Notes under the pieces: model-generated
Seen by the model: only the letters and a program-made list of their open reading frames with translations
The model's database searches: none
Told to the model about the DNA's origin: nothing
Assembly (NCBI RefSeq): GCF_008905045.1
Contig: NZ_VWMY01000082.1
Span: 1 to 42,378, forward strand
Length of the DNA: 42,378 nt
Direction of reading: 5' to 3'
Source of the DNA: Streptomyces albicerus
GTDB lineage: Bacteria; Actinomycetota; Actinomycetes; Streptomycetales; Streptomycetaceae
Position numbers and translations under genes: made by a program
Shown: positions 23,261 through 31,184 of the stretch, one piece after another
How positions within the stretch are numbered: the stretch's first letter is position 1
Layout: every line of letters starts with the position of its first letter

Positions 23261-25141
23261 ATGATCGGCACAGGTAGAACCCCAGGCACGCGAGGCCGGC
23301 TGGCCCGCGTGGGCGCCCTGCTCGGCGCCGCCGCCCTGGCGACCGCGAGCGGCGCCGCCCCCGCCTTCGCCGCCCCGGCGCACGGCGGCCACGGCCACTC
23401 CGCCACGCGCACCGCGACGCCGATCAAGCACGTGGTGGTGATCTACGACGAGAACGTGTCGTTCGACCACTACTTCGCCACCTACCCCCAGGCCGCGAAC
23501 ACCGACGGCACCACGTTCAAGGCCGCAGCGCACACCCCGAAGGCGAACAACCTCCTCAACTCCGGGCTGCTGACGAAGAACCCGAACCTCTACACGCCCA
23601 AGCGGCTTTCCAGCGCGCAGGCCATGACCTGCGACCAGAACCACTCCTACGGCCCCGAGCAGTACGCGGCCGACGGCGGCAAGGCCGACAAGTACGTCGA
23701 GAACACCGAAGTCAGCAAGTGCACCGGACTGTTCGGCGAGCCCGGCCTGGTGATGGACTACTACGACGGCAACACCGTCACCGGCCTGTGGAACTACGCC
23801 CAGCAGTACGCCCTCAACGACCGCTCGTTCAGCTCGGTCTACGGCCCCTCCACGCCCGGCGCGCTCAACCTGATCTCCGGCCAGACCCACGGCGTCGTCT
23901 CCGTCGACCCGGCCTCCGGCACCGGGAACCCGAAGCAGACCTCGACGCCCGACTCGTACGCCGTCGTCTCCCCGGACGCCAAGGGCGTCGGCACCGTCAT
24001 CAACGACCCCGACCCGGCCTACGACGACTGCGCGGACAAGGACCACACCGCCACCAGCGCGCTCGCGTCGATGCAGGGCAAGAACATCGGTGACCTGCTC
24101 AACTCCAAGGACGTCAGTTGGGGCTGGTTCCAGGGCGGCTTCCGCCCGTCCACCGCCTGGGACGGCACGAGCGGCGACTACGCCAAGTGCGCCGGCACCA
24201 CCCACACCAACGTCGGCGGCGCGGCGGTGGAGGACTACAGCCCCCACCACAACCCGTTCGCCTACTACAAGTCCACGGCCAACCCGCACCACCTCGCCCC
24301 GAAGAACATGGCCGAGATCGGGCACAGCGGCCGGGCCAACCACAACTACGACCTCACCGACTTCGACGCCACCCTCAAGGCCGGCAACCTCCCCGCCGTC
24401 AGCTTCCTCAAGGCCGCCGAGTACCAGGACGGCCACGCCGGCTACTCCGACCCGACCGACGAACAGCACTTCCTGGTCAAGGAGATCAACGCGCTGCAGC
24501 AGTCACCGGAGTGGAAGTCCACCGCGGTCGTGGTCGCCTACGACGACTCCGACGGCTGGTACGACCACGTCACCTCGAAGGTGCGCAACGGCTCCAAGGA
24601 CTCCACCGTCGGCGCCAACAACAAGGCACTCGACAGCGCCGCCTGCCAGTCCGGCCCCACAGCCAAGGGCGGCTACACGGACCGCTGCGGCCCCGGCACC
24701 CGACAGCCCCTGCTCGTCATCTCCCCCTACAGCAAGATCAACAAGGTCGACCACACCGCCACCGAGCAGACCTCGATCACCAAGTTCATCGAGAACAACT
24801 GGCACACCGGCCTCATCGGCGACGCCTCCTTCGACCAGCGCGCCGGCACCCTCACCCACATGCTCGACTTCAAGCACCCCAACAACAAGCAGGTGCTGCT
24901 GAACCCGGACGGCTCCATCAAGTCGGTGAAGCAGATCCCGCACCACACCCAGACGGCCACATCCGCGTCCACTCACGCCGCGTACCCGCCCTACATCCAG
25001 GACCTCAAGGCACAGAACGTCGCCGCCGACAGCCCGGCCTCCCCGGCCCTGCCGATCGCCATCGCCGCCGACCTCCTCACCGCCGGCGCGACCGGTACGG
25101 CGTTCGCCCTGTACCGCCGCAGGACACGCACGGGAATCTGA
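23261..25141 (+). CDS. Secreted phosphoesterase / phospholipase C family protein
   Basis: The 626-residue protein has a signal peptide (VGALLGAAALATASGAAPAF, cleavage near AFA-AP), the phosphoesterase domain and a C-terminal membrane helix (LPIAIAADLLTAGATGTAFA) followed by RRRTRTGI. The catalytic start motif is VVIYDENVSFDHYFATYP (ENxSFDHYF), and later motifs include AYDDSDGWYDHV, GPGTRQPLLVISPYSKIN and the Thr-rich QTSITKFIENNW. The family hydrolyses phospholipids or phosphate esters at the cell surface, anchored here by the last helix. ATG 23261 is chosen because AAAGGCGAG precedes it and the signal peptide follows. Confidence 0.85.
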   Translation: MIGTGRTPGTRGRLARVGALLGAAALATASGAAPAFAAPAHGGHGHSATRTATPIKHVVVIYDENVSFDHYFATYPQAANTDGTTFKAAAHTPKANNLLNSGLLTKNPNLYTPKRLSSAQAMTCDQNHSYGPEQYAADGGKADKYVENTEVSKCTGLFGEPGLVMDYYDGNTVTGLWNYAQQYALNDRSFSSVYGPSTPGALNLISGQTHGVVSVDPASGTGNPKQTSTPDSYAVVSPDAKGVGTVINDPDPAYDDCADKDHTATSALASMQGKNIGDLLNSKDVSWGWFQGGFRPSTAWDGTSGDYAKCAGTTHTNVGGAAVEDYSPHHNPFAYYKSTANPHHLAPKNMAEIGHSGRANHNYDLTDFDATLKAGNLPAVSFLKAAEYQDGHAGYSDPTDEQHFLVKEINALQQSPEWKSTAVVVAYDDSDGWYDHVTSKVRNGSKDSTVGANNKALDSAACQSGPTAKGGYTDRCGPGTRQPLLVISPYSKINKVDHTATEQTSITKFIENNWHTGLIGDASFDQRAGTLTHMLDFKHPNNKQVLLNPDGSIKSVKQIPHHTQTATSASTHAAYPPYIQDLKAQNVAADSPASPALPIAIAADLLTAGATGTAFALYRRRTRTGI

Positions 25142-25215
25142 CCGCGGCGCGGTAGGGACCTGCCCGAGGCAGGTCGGACGGCCTGGTCAGACGGCACCGG
25201 AGCCCGACTCCCAAC

Positions 25216-25265
25216 ATGACATCGGCCTTCACGAACCGGGATCGGTTCGTGAAGGCCGATGTCAT
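25216..25265. terminator. Bidirectional stem-loop terminator
   Basis: A perfect 22-bp inverted repeat (25216-25237 and 25244-25265; arm starts ATGACATCGGCC) with a 6-nt loop lies between the convergent phosphoesterase and amidase genes. It ends each about equally well. Its length is well above the usual terminator stem. Confidence 0.8.
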
Positions 25266-25287
25266 GCGACCCCGCGGGGCCGGCGGG

Positions 25288-27375
25288 TTACTTGATGTAG
25301 ACGAGGCCGTCGGTGGTGATCGTGGGGCGGCCGCTGGTGCCGACCACCACGATCTTGACCGTGTGCTTGGCGCTGCTCGACCAGGTCTTGATCCAGATCG
25401 CCTGCCGGTACAGGGTGGTGGAGGACTTCAGGTCGACGGTGCTGACCTTGACGCCGTCGACGTAGACGTACGCCTGGCCGGAACTGGAGGCGCGGGAGAC
25501 CACCCAGGAGGCGGAGCGTCCGGTGAACGTCCAAGTGAGGCTCGCGCCCTTGGAACCGCTGGAGTACGACTTGCCGCCCAGGTGACTGGTGGAGGAACGG
25601 GTCGTCCAGCTACCGGACTTGATCGCGGAGGTCTCCTGCAGGATCACCGGGGTATACGAGGGGGAGGACGTGCGGTAGTTGCCGGCGTAGTCGTAGGCCC
25701 GCATCGACCAGGTGGTGGCGGTGCCGGACTTGGCGGTGCGCTTGGAGCTGGTCGTGGTCGGTCCGTACGTGGCGGTGGCGGGAGACAGCAGCTTCACGTA
25801 ACGCAGGGCGGCGTTGTCCGTGGCCTTCCAGCCGAGGGTGACGGGGACGGCGCTGGTGTTGACGGTGCCGGTGCGCAGGGAGATCTTCGGCGTGGTGGTG
25901 AAGGCCGGCGCGGTCGTCTCCGCTTTGACGTTCAGCGCGGTGGTGGTCGCGGTCTTGCCGGACTGGTGCACGGCCCGCACGGCGACGGTGTGGCTGCCCA
26001 GGGCCAGGGTGGCACTGGCAGAGGTGGCCGTACCCGAGGTGGTGGCCACGGCCTTGCCGTCGACCAGCAGCTGGAAGCTCTTGACGAGCGAGGCCGGCGT
26101 GGTGGCCGTCCAGTGCACCTTGACGGCGCCCTTGGTGTAGTACGTCGAGCCCGACACGCCTGCCCCGCCGACCGAGGTGACCTTCAGCCCCTGCACCGGC
26201 CCCGACGCCCAGGCGCGGATCGTCGGCAGCTGCGCGTAGAGCGAGCCGCCGGGGCACTGGGTGTTGTAGCCGTCGCGATGGCCGGAGATCCGGTTGAACG
26301 TGTACGAGCTGCCCGCGGTGAAGCCGTTGCCGAAGTAGTTCTTCTGGGCCGCGCCCGCCTTGAGCTGCACGGTCGAGGCGGGGTCGGCGCCGTACTGGCC
26401 GAGCTTCCAGGCCGCGATACGGGCGACCGAGGCCAGCGCCGCGTTGGACGCGCTGGTGGAGGTGTACTCACCCAGCACCGCGATGCCCGCCGACTCCCGT
26501 TCCAGCCGTAGGTGTGCGCACCCAGCACCGGCAGGTCCACACCGCCCTTGCGGCCCTCGAAGATCGTGCCGCACTTGTCGACCAGGAAGTTGTAGCCGAT
26601 GTCGTTCCAGCCGTTGACCTGCGTGTGGTACGCGTAGATGCCCCGCACGATTGCCGCCGAATCGGCGCACGAGTAGTCGTTCGTGCCGTCCGTGTGGTGG
26701 ACGAAGACGGCCTTCACGTCGGCGTTGTACTCCGACGGGTCGGGGCTGAGCGACTCGTCGGCGCCCCACCCGGCCCGCGAGACGATCGGCGGCTCGGGCA
26801 CGGTCGACGGCGGCGCGGTGGGCGTGGTCGCGGTCGGGCTCGCGGACGTGCTGGTCGAGGCCGACGGGGACGAGGATGCGGAGGCCGAGTCGCTCGCAGA
26901 CGCCGACGCGCTGTCCGTCGGTGTGGCGCTCGTGCTGTCGCTCGGGGACACAGAGTCGGTCGGCGTCACGGAGTCGGTGGGCGACGCGCTCGGGGACGTC
27001 TCCGCCACGTACGCGGCCGGCTCGGTCTGCTTCTGCTCGGCGGCGGTTGCCACCCCCGGGTCGACCAGGTTGACCTGGAGCCCCTTGGGCAGGCCGGAGC
27101 TGGTGGAGCCGTCCTTGTGGGCGACCTGGACCTGGACGCCGTCGGAGGGGCCGACCCAGATCGCCTCGGTCGCGCCGCGCGCGTCGGCGCCGGCCTCGGG
27201 GTCCTCCAGCGGGTCCACGTTCGACTCGAGGTCCTGCCAGTCGGTCCACTTGCCGGTATCGGCGCTGCGGGTGCGCACCTGCGCCGTGCCGTGCAGCCGC
27301 TTGCCGGCGTCGGTCCAGGAGACGCCGAGCATCGAGAACTGCTTGGTGTCCGTGCCCGGCAGCTCCCGCTTGCCG
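25288..27375 (-). pseudogene. N-acetylmuramoyl-L-alanine amidase (PGRP type), truncated and frameshifted
   Basis: The reverse strand encodes, from about 27375, ELPGTDTKQFSMLGVSWTDA, a Ser/Thr/Asp-rich linker, then a PGRP/amidase_2 domain (SRAGWGADES, VFVHHTDGTNDYSC, GYNFLVDKCGTIFEGRKGG, GAHTYGWN). One base, probably C, is missing near 26500; the frame shifts and continues ESAGIAVLGEYTS, HRDGYNTQCPGG and a long C-terminal beta-rich part to 25288. Zinc ligands (His in HHTDG, His in GAHTY, Cys in QCPG) are all encoded but split between frames. The signal peptide and first exported residues are missing: homology stops at a junction with a merB-like fragment reading the other way. Confidence 0.75.
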
Positions 27376-27397
27376 CTCGCGGTACGCGCCGAGCTCG

Positions 27398-27571
27398 GTG
27401 CGCGTCTCCTTCTGCAACCAGGTCCACTTCTTCGCCAGCGCCGACGCCGCAAAGGGCTGGCTCACCGAGCACCCCGACGCCCGGGTGCTGCCCGTCGCCG
27501 ACGCCTACGAGGTCGGACGCCCCCTCATCGAGCAGATCCTGGCCGGCAACACCCAGACCGGCTGCTGCTGA
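27398..27571 (+). pseudogene. 3' fragment of a MerB-like alkylmercury lyase gene
   Basis: The plus strand encodes VRVSFCNQVHFFASADAAKG, then WLTEHPDARVLPVADAYEVG and RPLIEQILAG, ending NTQTGCC. SFCxxVHFFAS is the C-terminal catalytic region of organomercurial lyase, its Cys corresponding to the third active-site residue. The N-terminal domain with the other Cys and Asp is absent; homology begins within about 20 bp of the point where the amidase 5' end is lost. It is thus half of a rearrangement junction and cannot be functional. Confidence 0.65.
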
Positions 27572-27588
27572 ACACTCCCGAGGGGCTG

Positions 27589-27624
27589 CTCCCGGATCCG
27601 GGAGCGAAAGATCCCGGATCCGGG
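27589..27624. repeat. Tandem palindromes CCCGGATCCGGG
   Basis: CTCCCGGATCCGGGAG (27589-27604) and CCCGGATCCGGG (27613-27624) are perfect palindromes 8 bp apart, able to fold singly or with each other. They lie between the merB-like fragment and the convergent membrane-protein gene and probably act as a terminator for both. Confidence 0.55.
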
Positions 27625-27628
27625 CACG

Positions 27629-28057
27629 TCAGGCCAGTGCAGCGGTGCCGCCGGGCGGGTCCTCGGGCAAGGGCAAGGCGATGGCCCCGTCCGGCGGGCA
27701 GGGCTTGGGCCGGCGCGGCTCACGCACCCCCGCACCGCCGGGACCGGAGCCGCCGCTGGGGCCGGGGCAGGCGGCCGCGAGCCGGATCACTCGCAGCGTG
27801 GACGCGGCCCACCCCAGCGTGACCAGGGCGGCAGCCGAGCCGGTGGGCAGGAGAACGTCGGCCGCCGCGCCGCCCGTGAGGAGACCGGCGACTGCTGCGA
27901 CTGCCGCCAGAGACCAGCGGAAACACCCGCGGTAGGTCACGACGGTTCGGCCCAGTCGTACGACGCTACGCGGCCCCTGCCACCTGGTGCACGGACGGCG
28001 CCCGCAGCGCAGGCAAGACGAGCAGCGGGCGCTATGGGAGGAACAGTCGTTGGCCAC
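27629..28057 (-). CDS. Cys-rich small membrane protein (copy B, intact)
   Basis: The 142-residue protein begins MANDCSSHSARCSSCLRCGR and RPCTRWQGPR: five or six cysteines within 20 residues, suggesting a zinc-binding head. Two hydrophobic segments follow (WSLAAVAAVAGLLTGGAAAD and GSAAALVTLGWAASTLRVIR), then a Pro/Gly-rich tail. Copy A at 88-292 is about 75 percent identical where present. The region upstream of this copy has been split by an IS1380-family element 80 bp before the start codon, which may separate it from its promoter. No known function. Confidence 0.65.
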   Translation of the reverse strand: MANDCSSHSARCSSCLRCGRRPCTRWQGPRSVVRLGRTVVTYRGCFRWSLAAVAAVAGLLTGGAAADVLLPTGSAAALVTLGWAASTLRVIRLAAACPGPSGGSGPGGAGVREPRRPKPCPPDGAIALPLPEDPPGGTAALA

Positions 28058-28140
28058 GTACGGCCTCCATCCACGGGCGCAGAGGCGCGTTACAGCATCC
28101 AGCTTGAGACCGAGCCAGTCAGCCGGGCAACCGTCTTTAG

Positions 28141-29800
28141 CCTTGCGCTTTCATGAAGCGTGCTGTCCGGCAGGTGATCAGGCAAGCGGAAAGTGCCCCT
28201 GACCAGCGAGAATGAGGATTTCTGAGGTCCTTGTTCCCGCCCCTGTCGGAGGCACTTTCCAGGTGAAGCAGCCTATCGGGTCCTATCCCCATGTCCTTGT
28301 CCGAGATGACGGCCGGGCCGTGGTCTCGCAGGCCGGTTCGGTCCTGCTGGTCGAAACGGTCCGCAAGACCGGCCTTGACCAGGCCATATCCGCAGCACTC
28401 GCCCCCTGGCGAAAACCGCGGGCCGTCCACGACCCGGGCAAGATACTCGTGGATCTTGCGTTGGCGATCGCGCTCGGCGGGGACTGCCTCGCCGACATTG
28501 CATTGCTGCGGGCCGAGCCAGCCGTGTTCGGGCCGGTGGCCTCCGACCCGACGGTCTCCCGTCTGATCGACATCCTCGCAACCTCCGGCGGGAAAGCACT
28601 GACAGCTATCCGCAACGCCCGGTCCGAAGTCCGCAGACACGTCTGGAAGTTGGCCGACGGCCGGGCTCCGGACGCCGGTGGGCAGGTGACCGTGGACCTG
28701 GACGGAGTCCTGGTCGTCGCCCACTCGGACAAGCAGGATGCCGCCCCGACCTGGAAAAAGACCTACGGTCACCACCCGCTGATGGGGTTCGTCGACCATG
28801 GGCCGGGCGGGACCGGCGAACCGGTGGCCGCTCTGCTCCGCCCCGGGAACGCGGGCTCGAACACCGCCGCCGACCACATCGCGGCCGCCCGCCTCGCCCT
28901 GGCTCAACTGCCCCCAAAATACCGGCGGGGGCGGCAGACCCTCATCCGCTGCGACTCCGCGGGCGGCACCCACGAGTTCGTGGCCTGGCTCGCCCAGCGG
29001 GGCCGATGGCTGTCCTACTCGGTCGGCATGGTGATCACCGAGGCCATCCACCAGCACGTCCTCAAGGTCCCGGCATCGGCCTGGACTCCGGCCATCGAGA
29101 CCGGCGGTGAGGTCCGCGACGGTGCCTGGGTCGCCGAACTCACCGGGGACCTGCTCGAGGGCTGGCCGAAGGGTCTGCGGTTGATCGTTCGCAAGGAACG
29201 GCCGCATCCCGGGGCCCAGTTGAGAATCACGGACGCGGACGGCATGCGGATCACCTGTTTCGCCACCAATACTCCCGACCGGCCGATCGCTGAACTCGAG
29301 CTCCGTCACCGGCTGCGGGCCCGCGCCGAGGACCGGATCCGGGCCGCGCGTTCGACCGGGCTTCGGAACCTGCCCCTGCACGACACGGCACAGAACCAGG
29401 TCTGGCTGGAGATCGTCCAACTCGCGCTCGACCTGCTGGCCTGGATGCCCATGCCCGCCCTGACCGGCCAGGCGAGGCTCTGGGAACCGCGTCGTCTGCG
29501 GTTCCGCCTATTCTCCGCAGCCGCCCAGCTCGTCACCACTGGCCGGCGCCGCCTCCTCCTCCTCGCCCGTCACTGGCCCTGGACAGTTGAGATCACCACC
29601 GCTCTGGAACGGCTCATGCTGCTGCCGAATCCGGCTGACCGACGGCTCCACCTGTCCCTGCGAGAGAGCGTTCCAGTCCAGAGCAGTGGAACCCGGCGTC
29701 CACCCGAGACGACACTCGGGCCCTCGGCCTGTCCACCATCAGCCACAGAAAGCGGAATGGTCCGCCGACTCCGTCGGCGGACCATCACGAAAGATCGAGG
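28141..29800 (+). mobile_element. IS1380-family insertion sequence with TTAG target duplication
   Basis: The element is 1660 bp. Its ends are CCTTGCGCTTTCATGAAG (28141-) and, read inward from 29800, CCTCGATCTTTCGTGATG, 13 of 18 identical. It is flanked by TTAG at 28137-28140 and 29801-29804. When the element and one TTAG are removed, the flanks join into a sequence that aligns with the uninterrupted upstream region of copy A (about 330-424), ending in the shared GAGATGGGCCAAGA. This gives independent proof of the boundaries. It carries one transposase gene. Confidence 0.92.
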
Positions 29801-29804
29801 TTAG
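28263..29804 (+). CDS. IS1380-family transposase with run-on C-terminus
   Basis: From GTG 28263 (VKQPIGSYPHVLVRDD, the usual start for Streptomyces members) the frame encodes the DDE transposase: VDLDGVLVVAHSDKQDAAP with the first Asp, KTYGHHPLMGFVDHG, then IRCDSAGGTHEFVAWLAQRG with the second Asp, and the late Glu region. Relatives normally end at LLPNPG-stop; here the sequence at about 29627-29638 (CCGAATCCGGCTGAC) looks one G short, so the frame continues for about 55 extra residues. It ends only at the TAG formed by the downstream TTAG target copy (29802-29804). The catalytic core is intact, so activity is possible. Confidence 0.85.
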   Translation: MKQPIGSYPHVLVRDDGRAVVSQAGSVLLVETVRKTGLDQAISAALAPWRKPRAVHDPGKILVDLALAIALGGDCLADIALLRAEPAVFGPVASDPTVSRLIDILATSGGKALTAIRNARSEVRRHVWKLADGRAPDAGGQVTVDLDGVLVVAHSDKQDAAPTWKKTYGHHPLMGFVDHGPGGTGEPVAALLRPGNAGSNTAADHIAAARLALAQLPPKYRRGRQTLIRCDSAGGTHEFVAWLAQRGRWLSYSVGMVITEAIHQHVLKVPASAWTPAIETGGEVRDGAWVAELTGDLLEGWPKGLRLIVRKERPHPGAQLRITDADGMRITCFATNTPDRPIAELELRHRLRARAEDRIRAARSTGLRNLPLHDTAQNQVWLEIVQLALDLLAWMPMPALTGQARLWEPRRLRFRLFSAAAQLVTTGRRRLLLLARHWPWTVEITTALERLMLLPNPADRRLHLSLRESVPVQSSGTRRPPETTLGPSACPPSATESGMVRRLRRRTITKDRG

Positions 29805-29849
29805 GGATGACTGCGCACGCCGAATGCGGAACAGCCGTTGAGATGGGCC

Positions 29850-30075
29850 AAGATCATGAGACAAAATGCCGTGGCCTCTAAATGAGACAGATGGAAAGGC
29901 CCAGGCCACTACACCGGAACGGGACATTCCGAATGCGGCCCTACACCGGTGTAGGCTCGTATTTCGCGTGTCCCTTTCTCATTGACGATGGCCTTTGTCC
30001 GGCCCAAGGGACAGCGCAATGAGACGCACGCTTGTCCTGTTGTCCCGTCTCGCTGAGCATGGATAAATCTCACTG
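29850..30075. repeat. Direct repeat R1 with conserved 54-nt hairpin
   Basis: From AAGATCATGAGACAAAATGC onward this segment matches 40005-40200 in the same orientation, about 75-80 percent by eye over about 190 bp. It contains GTGGCC...GGCCAC, then GGGACA (29921-29926) to TGTCCC (29969-29974) enclosing the perfect palindrome CCTACACCGGTGTAGG (29940-29955). ATGAGAC occurs three times with different following bases, like repeated transposase-binding sites. It lies between the IS1380 element and the transposase remnant. Confidence 0.7.
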
Positions 30076-30262
30076 ATCTGAGCGGGGCGGCCTCGAATCT
30101 CATGCTCGGTGGCTGTTGTCGAGGGCGGGGTCACCCTCTGGGGCGACTCGCGTCCCGATCCATGTGGCTTGTCTCACGGCATCCGTGACGATCGAGTCAT
30201 GGGCGAGGTACAGGTCCTGCAGGGTAGGGCTCCGCCGGAGGTCAATGGCGGCCTCTCAGGTA

Positions 30263-30696
30263 ATGGCGGACGCCAACTTTCAGCTCCTTGACCGGGCACT
30301 GGGTGCGGTTCCAGAGGCGGCTTTGCCGCCGTTCGCACTGGTGGATGCGTTGCCTCTGCCGGTGGTCGAGGAGGCCCGGTTCTGGGGACGGCACGTCGTG
30401 AAAGTGATCACGGTCTGCCGCCGGATGCGGAGGAGGGCACGGCTGCCCGACCGGAGTACGACCCAGCCGGGCGGACGCTCCTGGAACGGGAGTCCGCGAA
30501 GGTCGCCGAACTGGCGTCCGGCGGACAGCAGATCAGCCAGAAGACATTCTTCCGGATGCGGCAGCGTTACGAGGCCGAGGGGTTGTGGTGGTTGATGGTT
30601 GGGCGGTCCCGAAAGCGCCCAGCCTGGGCGGATGCCTCGGTTCACCTTCGTGCGCCCCCTCGGCCGGACTTCCCACCCTGGTCCGAGGTGGCTTGA
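30263..30696 (+). pseudogene. Remnant of a transposase N-terminal region, frameshifted
   Basis: ATG 30263 begins MADANFQLLDRALGAVPEAA, LPPFALVDALPLPVVEEARF and WGRHVVKVIT. At about 30410 one G seems to be missing, and the neighbouring frame goes on GLPPDAEEGTAARPEYDPAG, RTLLERESAKVAELASGGQQ, ISQKTFFRMRQRYEAEGLWW. The helix-turn-helix pattern and the RxxYExxGLWxLVD ending are known from N-terminal parts of large Mu/TniA-like DDE transposases in actinobacteria. The catalytic domain is absent. R1 lies directly upstream, where such a transposon's end and binding sites would be. Confidence 0.55.
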
Positions 30697-30938
30697 ATGA
30701 GACTGCTGTGCCTCGGAGCCCGGGGTGGTGTGTGCAAGGGCATACACGTGCAACGCATTCACCGTTCTCCGGGCGCTTCCTTTTGTGCCCCCAAGGGGAG
30801 CGCTGAAGAGGCTGGGCGCGTGTGTCGGTCCACTCAGTTGGCATTGAATTCCGGGCTTTACGCCACCCTCTGGTGCGACGTGGACGCGGGGACTACTGCG
30901 GATCGCGTTGGTGATCTGTGTGCGAGGAGGTGCCTGGC

Positions 30939-31166
30939 ATGCCTGTGATGCATGTCTTGCTCTGTGGGGGGCCAGCCAGATTCCCTGAGGACTGGCGGCG
31001 GATGGCCATCGACGTCGGGCAGCTTGATGACCGGATCACGGTCCCCTTCTATGGCGGCTTCGAACACTTCGAGCGCCTGACTGACGAAGTGGATGCTGCG
31101 GAAGGGGCTGGGGAAGAGGCCGTCCTGCGCTACCAGTGGCTCTATCGCACCGAGATCGCCGAGTGA
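30939..31166 (+). CDS. DUF5988 family small protein
   Basis: The 75-residue product begins MPVMHVLLCGGPARFPEDWR, continues VGQLDDRITVPFYGGFEHFE and ends VLRYQWLYRTEIAE. The V-L-x-GGP start, the PxYxGxEHFE centre and the WxxRTEIAE end mark the DUF5988 family, which is found next to polyketide and nonribosomal peptide synthase genes in Streptomyces. No activity is known. GAGGAGG stands 8 nt before ATG 30939, and the PKS gene starts 18 bp after the stop, so it is the first gene of the cassette. Confidence 0.8.
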   Translation: MPVMHVLLCGGPARFPEDWRRMAIDVGQLDDRITVPFYGGFEHFERLTDEVDAAEGAGEEAVLRYQWLYRTEIAE

Positions 31167-31184
31167 GGATCAGGGGTTGCGGCC

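Noticed and set aside
23000..24469. A 489-codon open frame on the minus strand
   Set aside because: It is the Val/Gly-rich antisense of the phosphoesterase gene.
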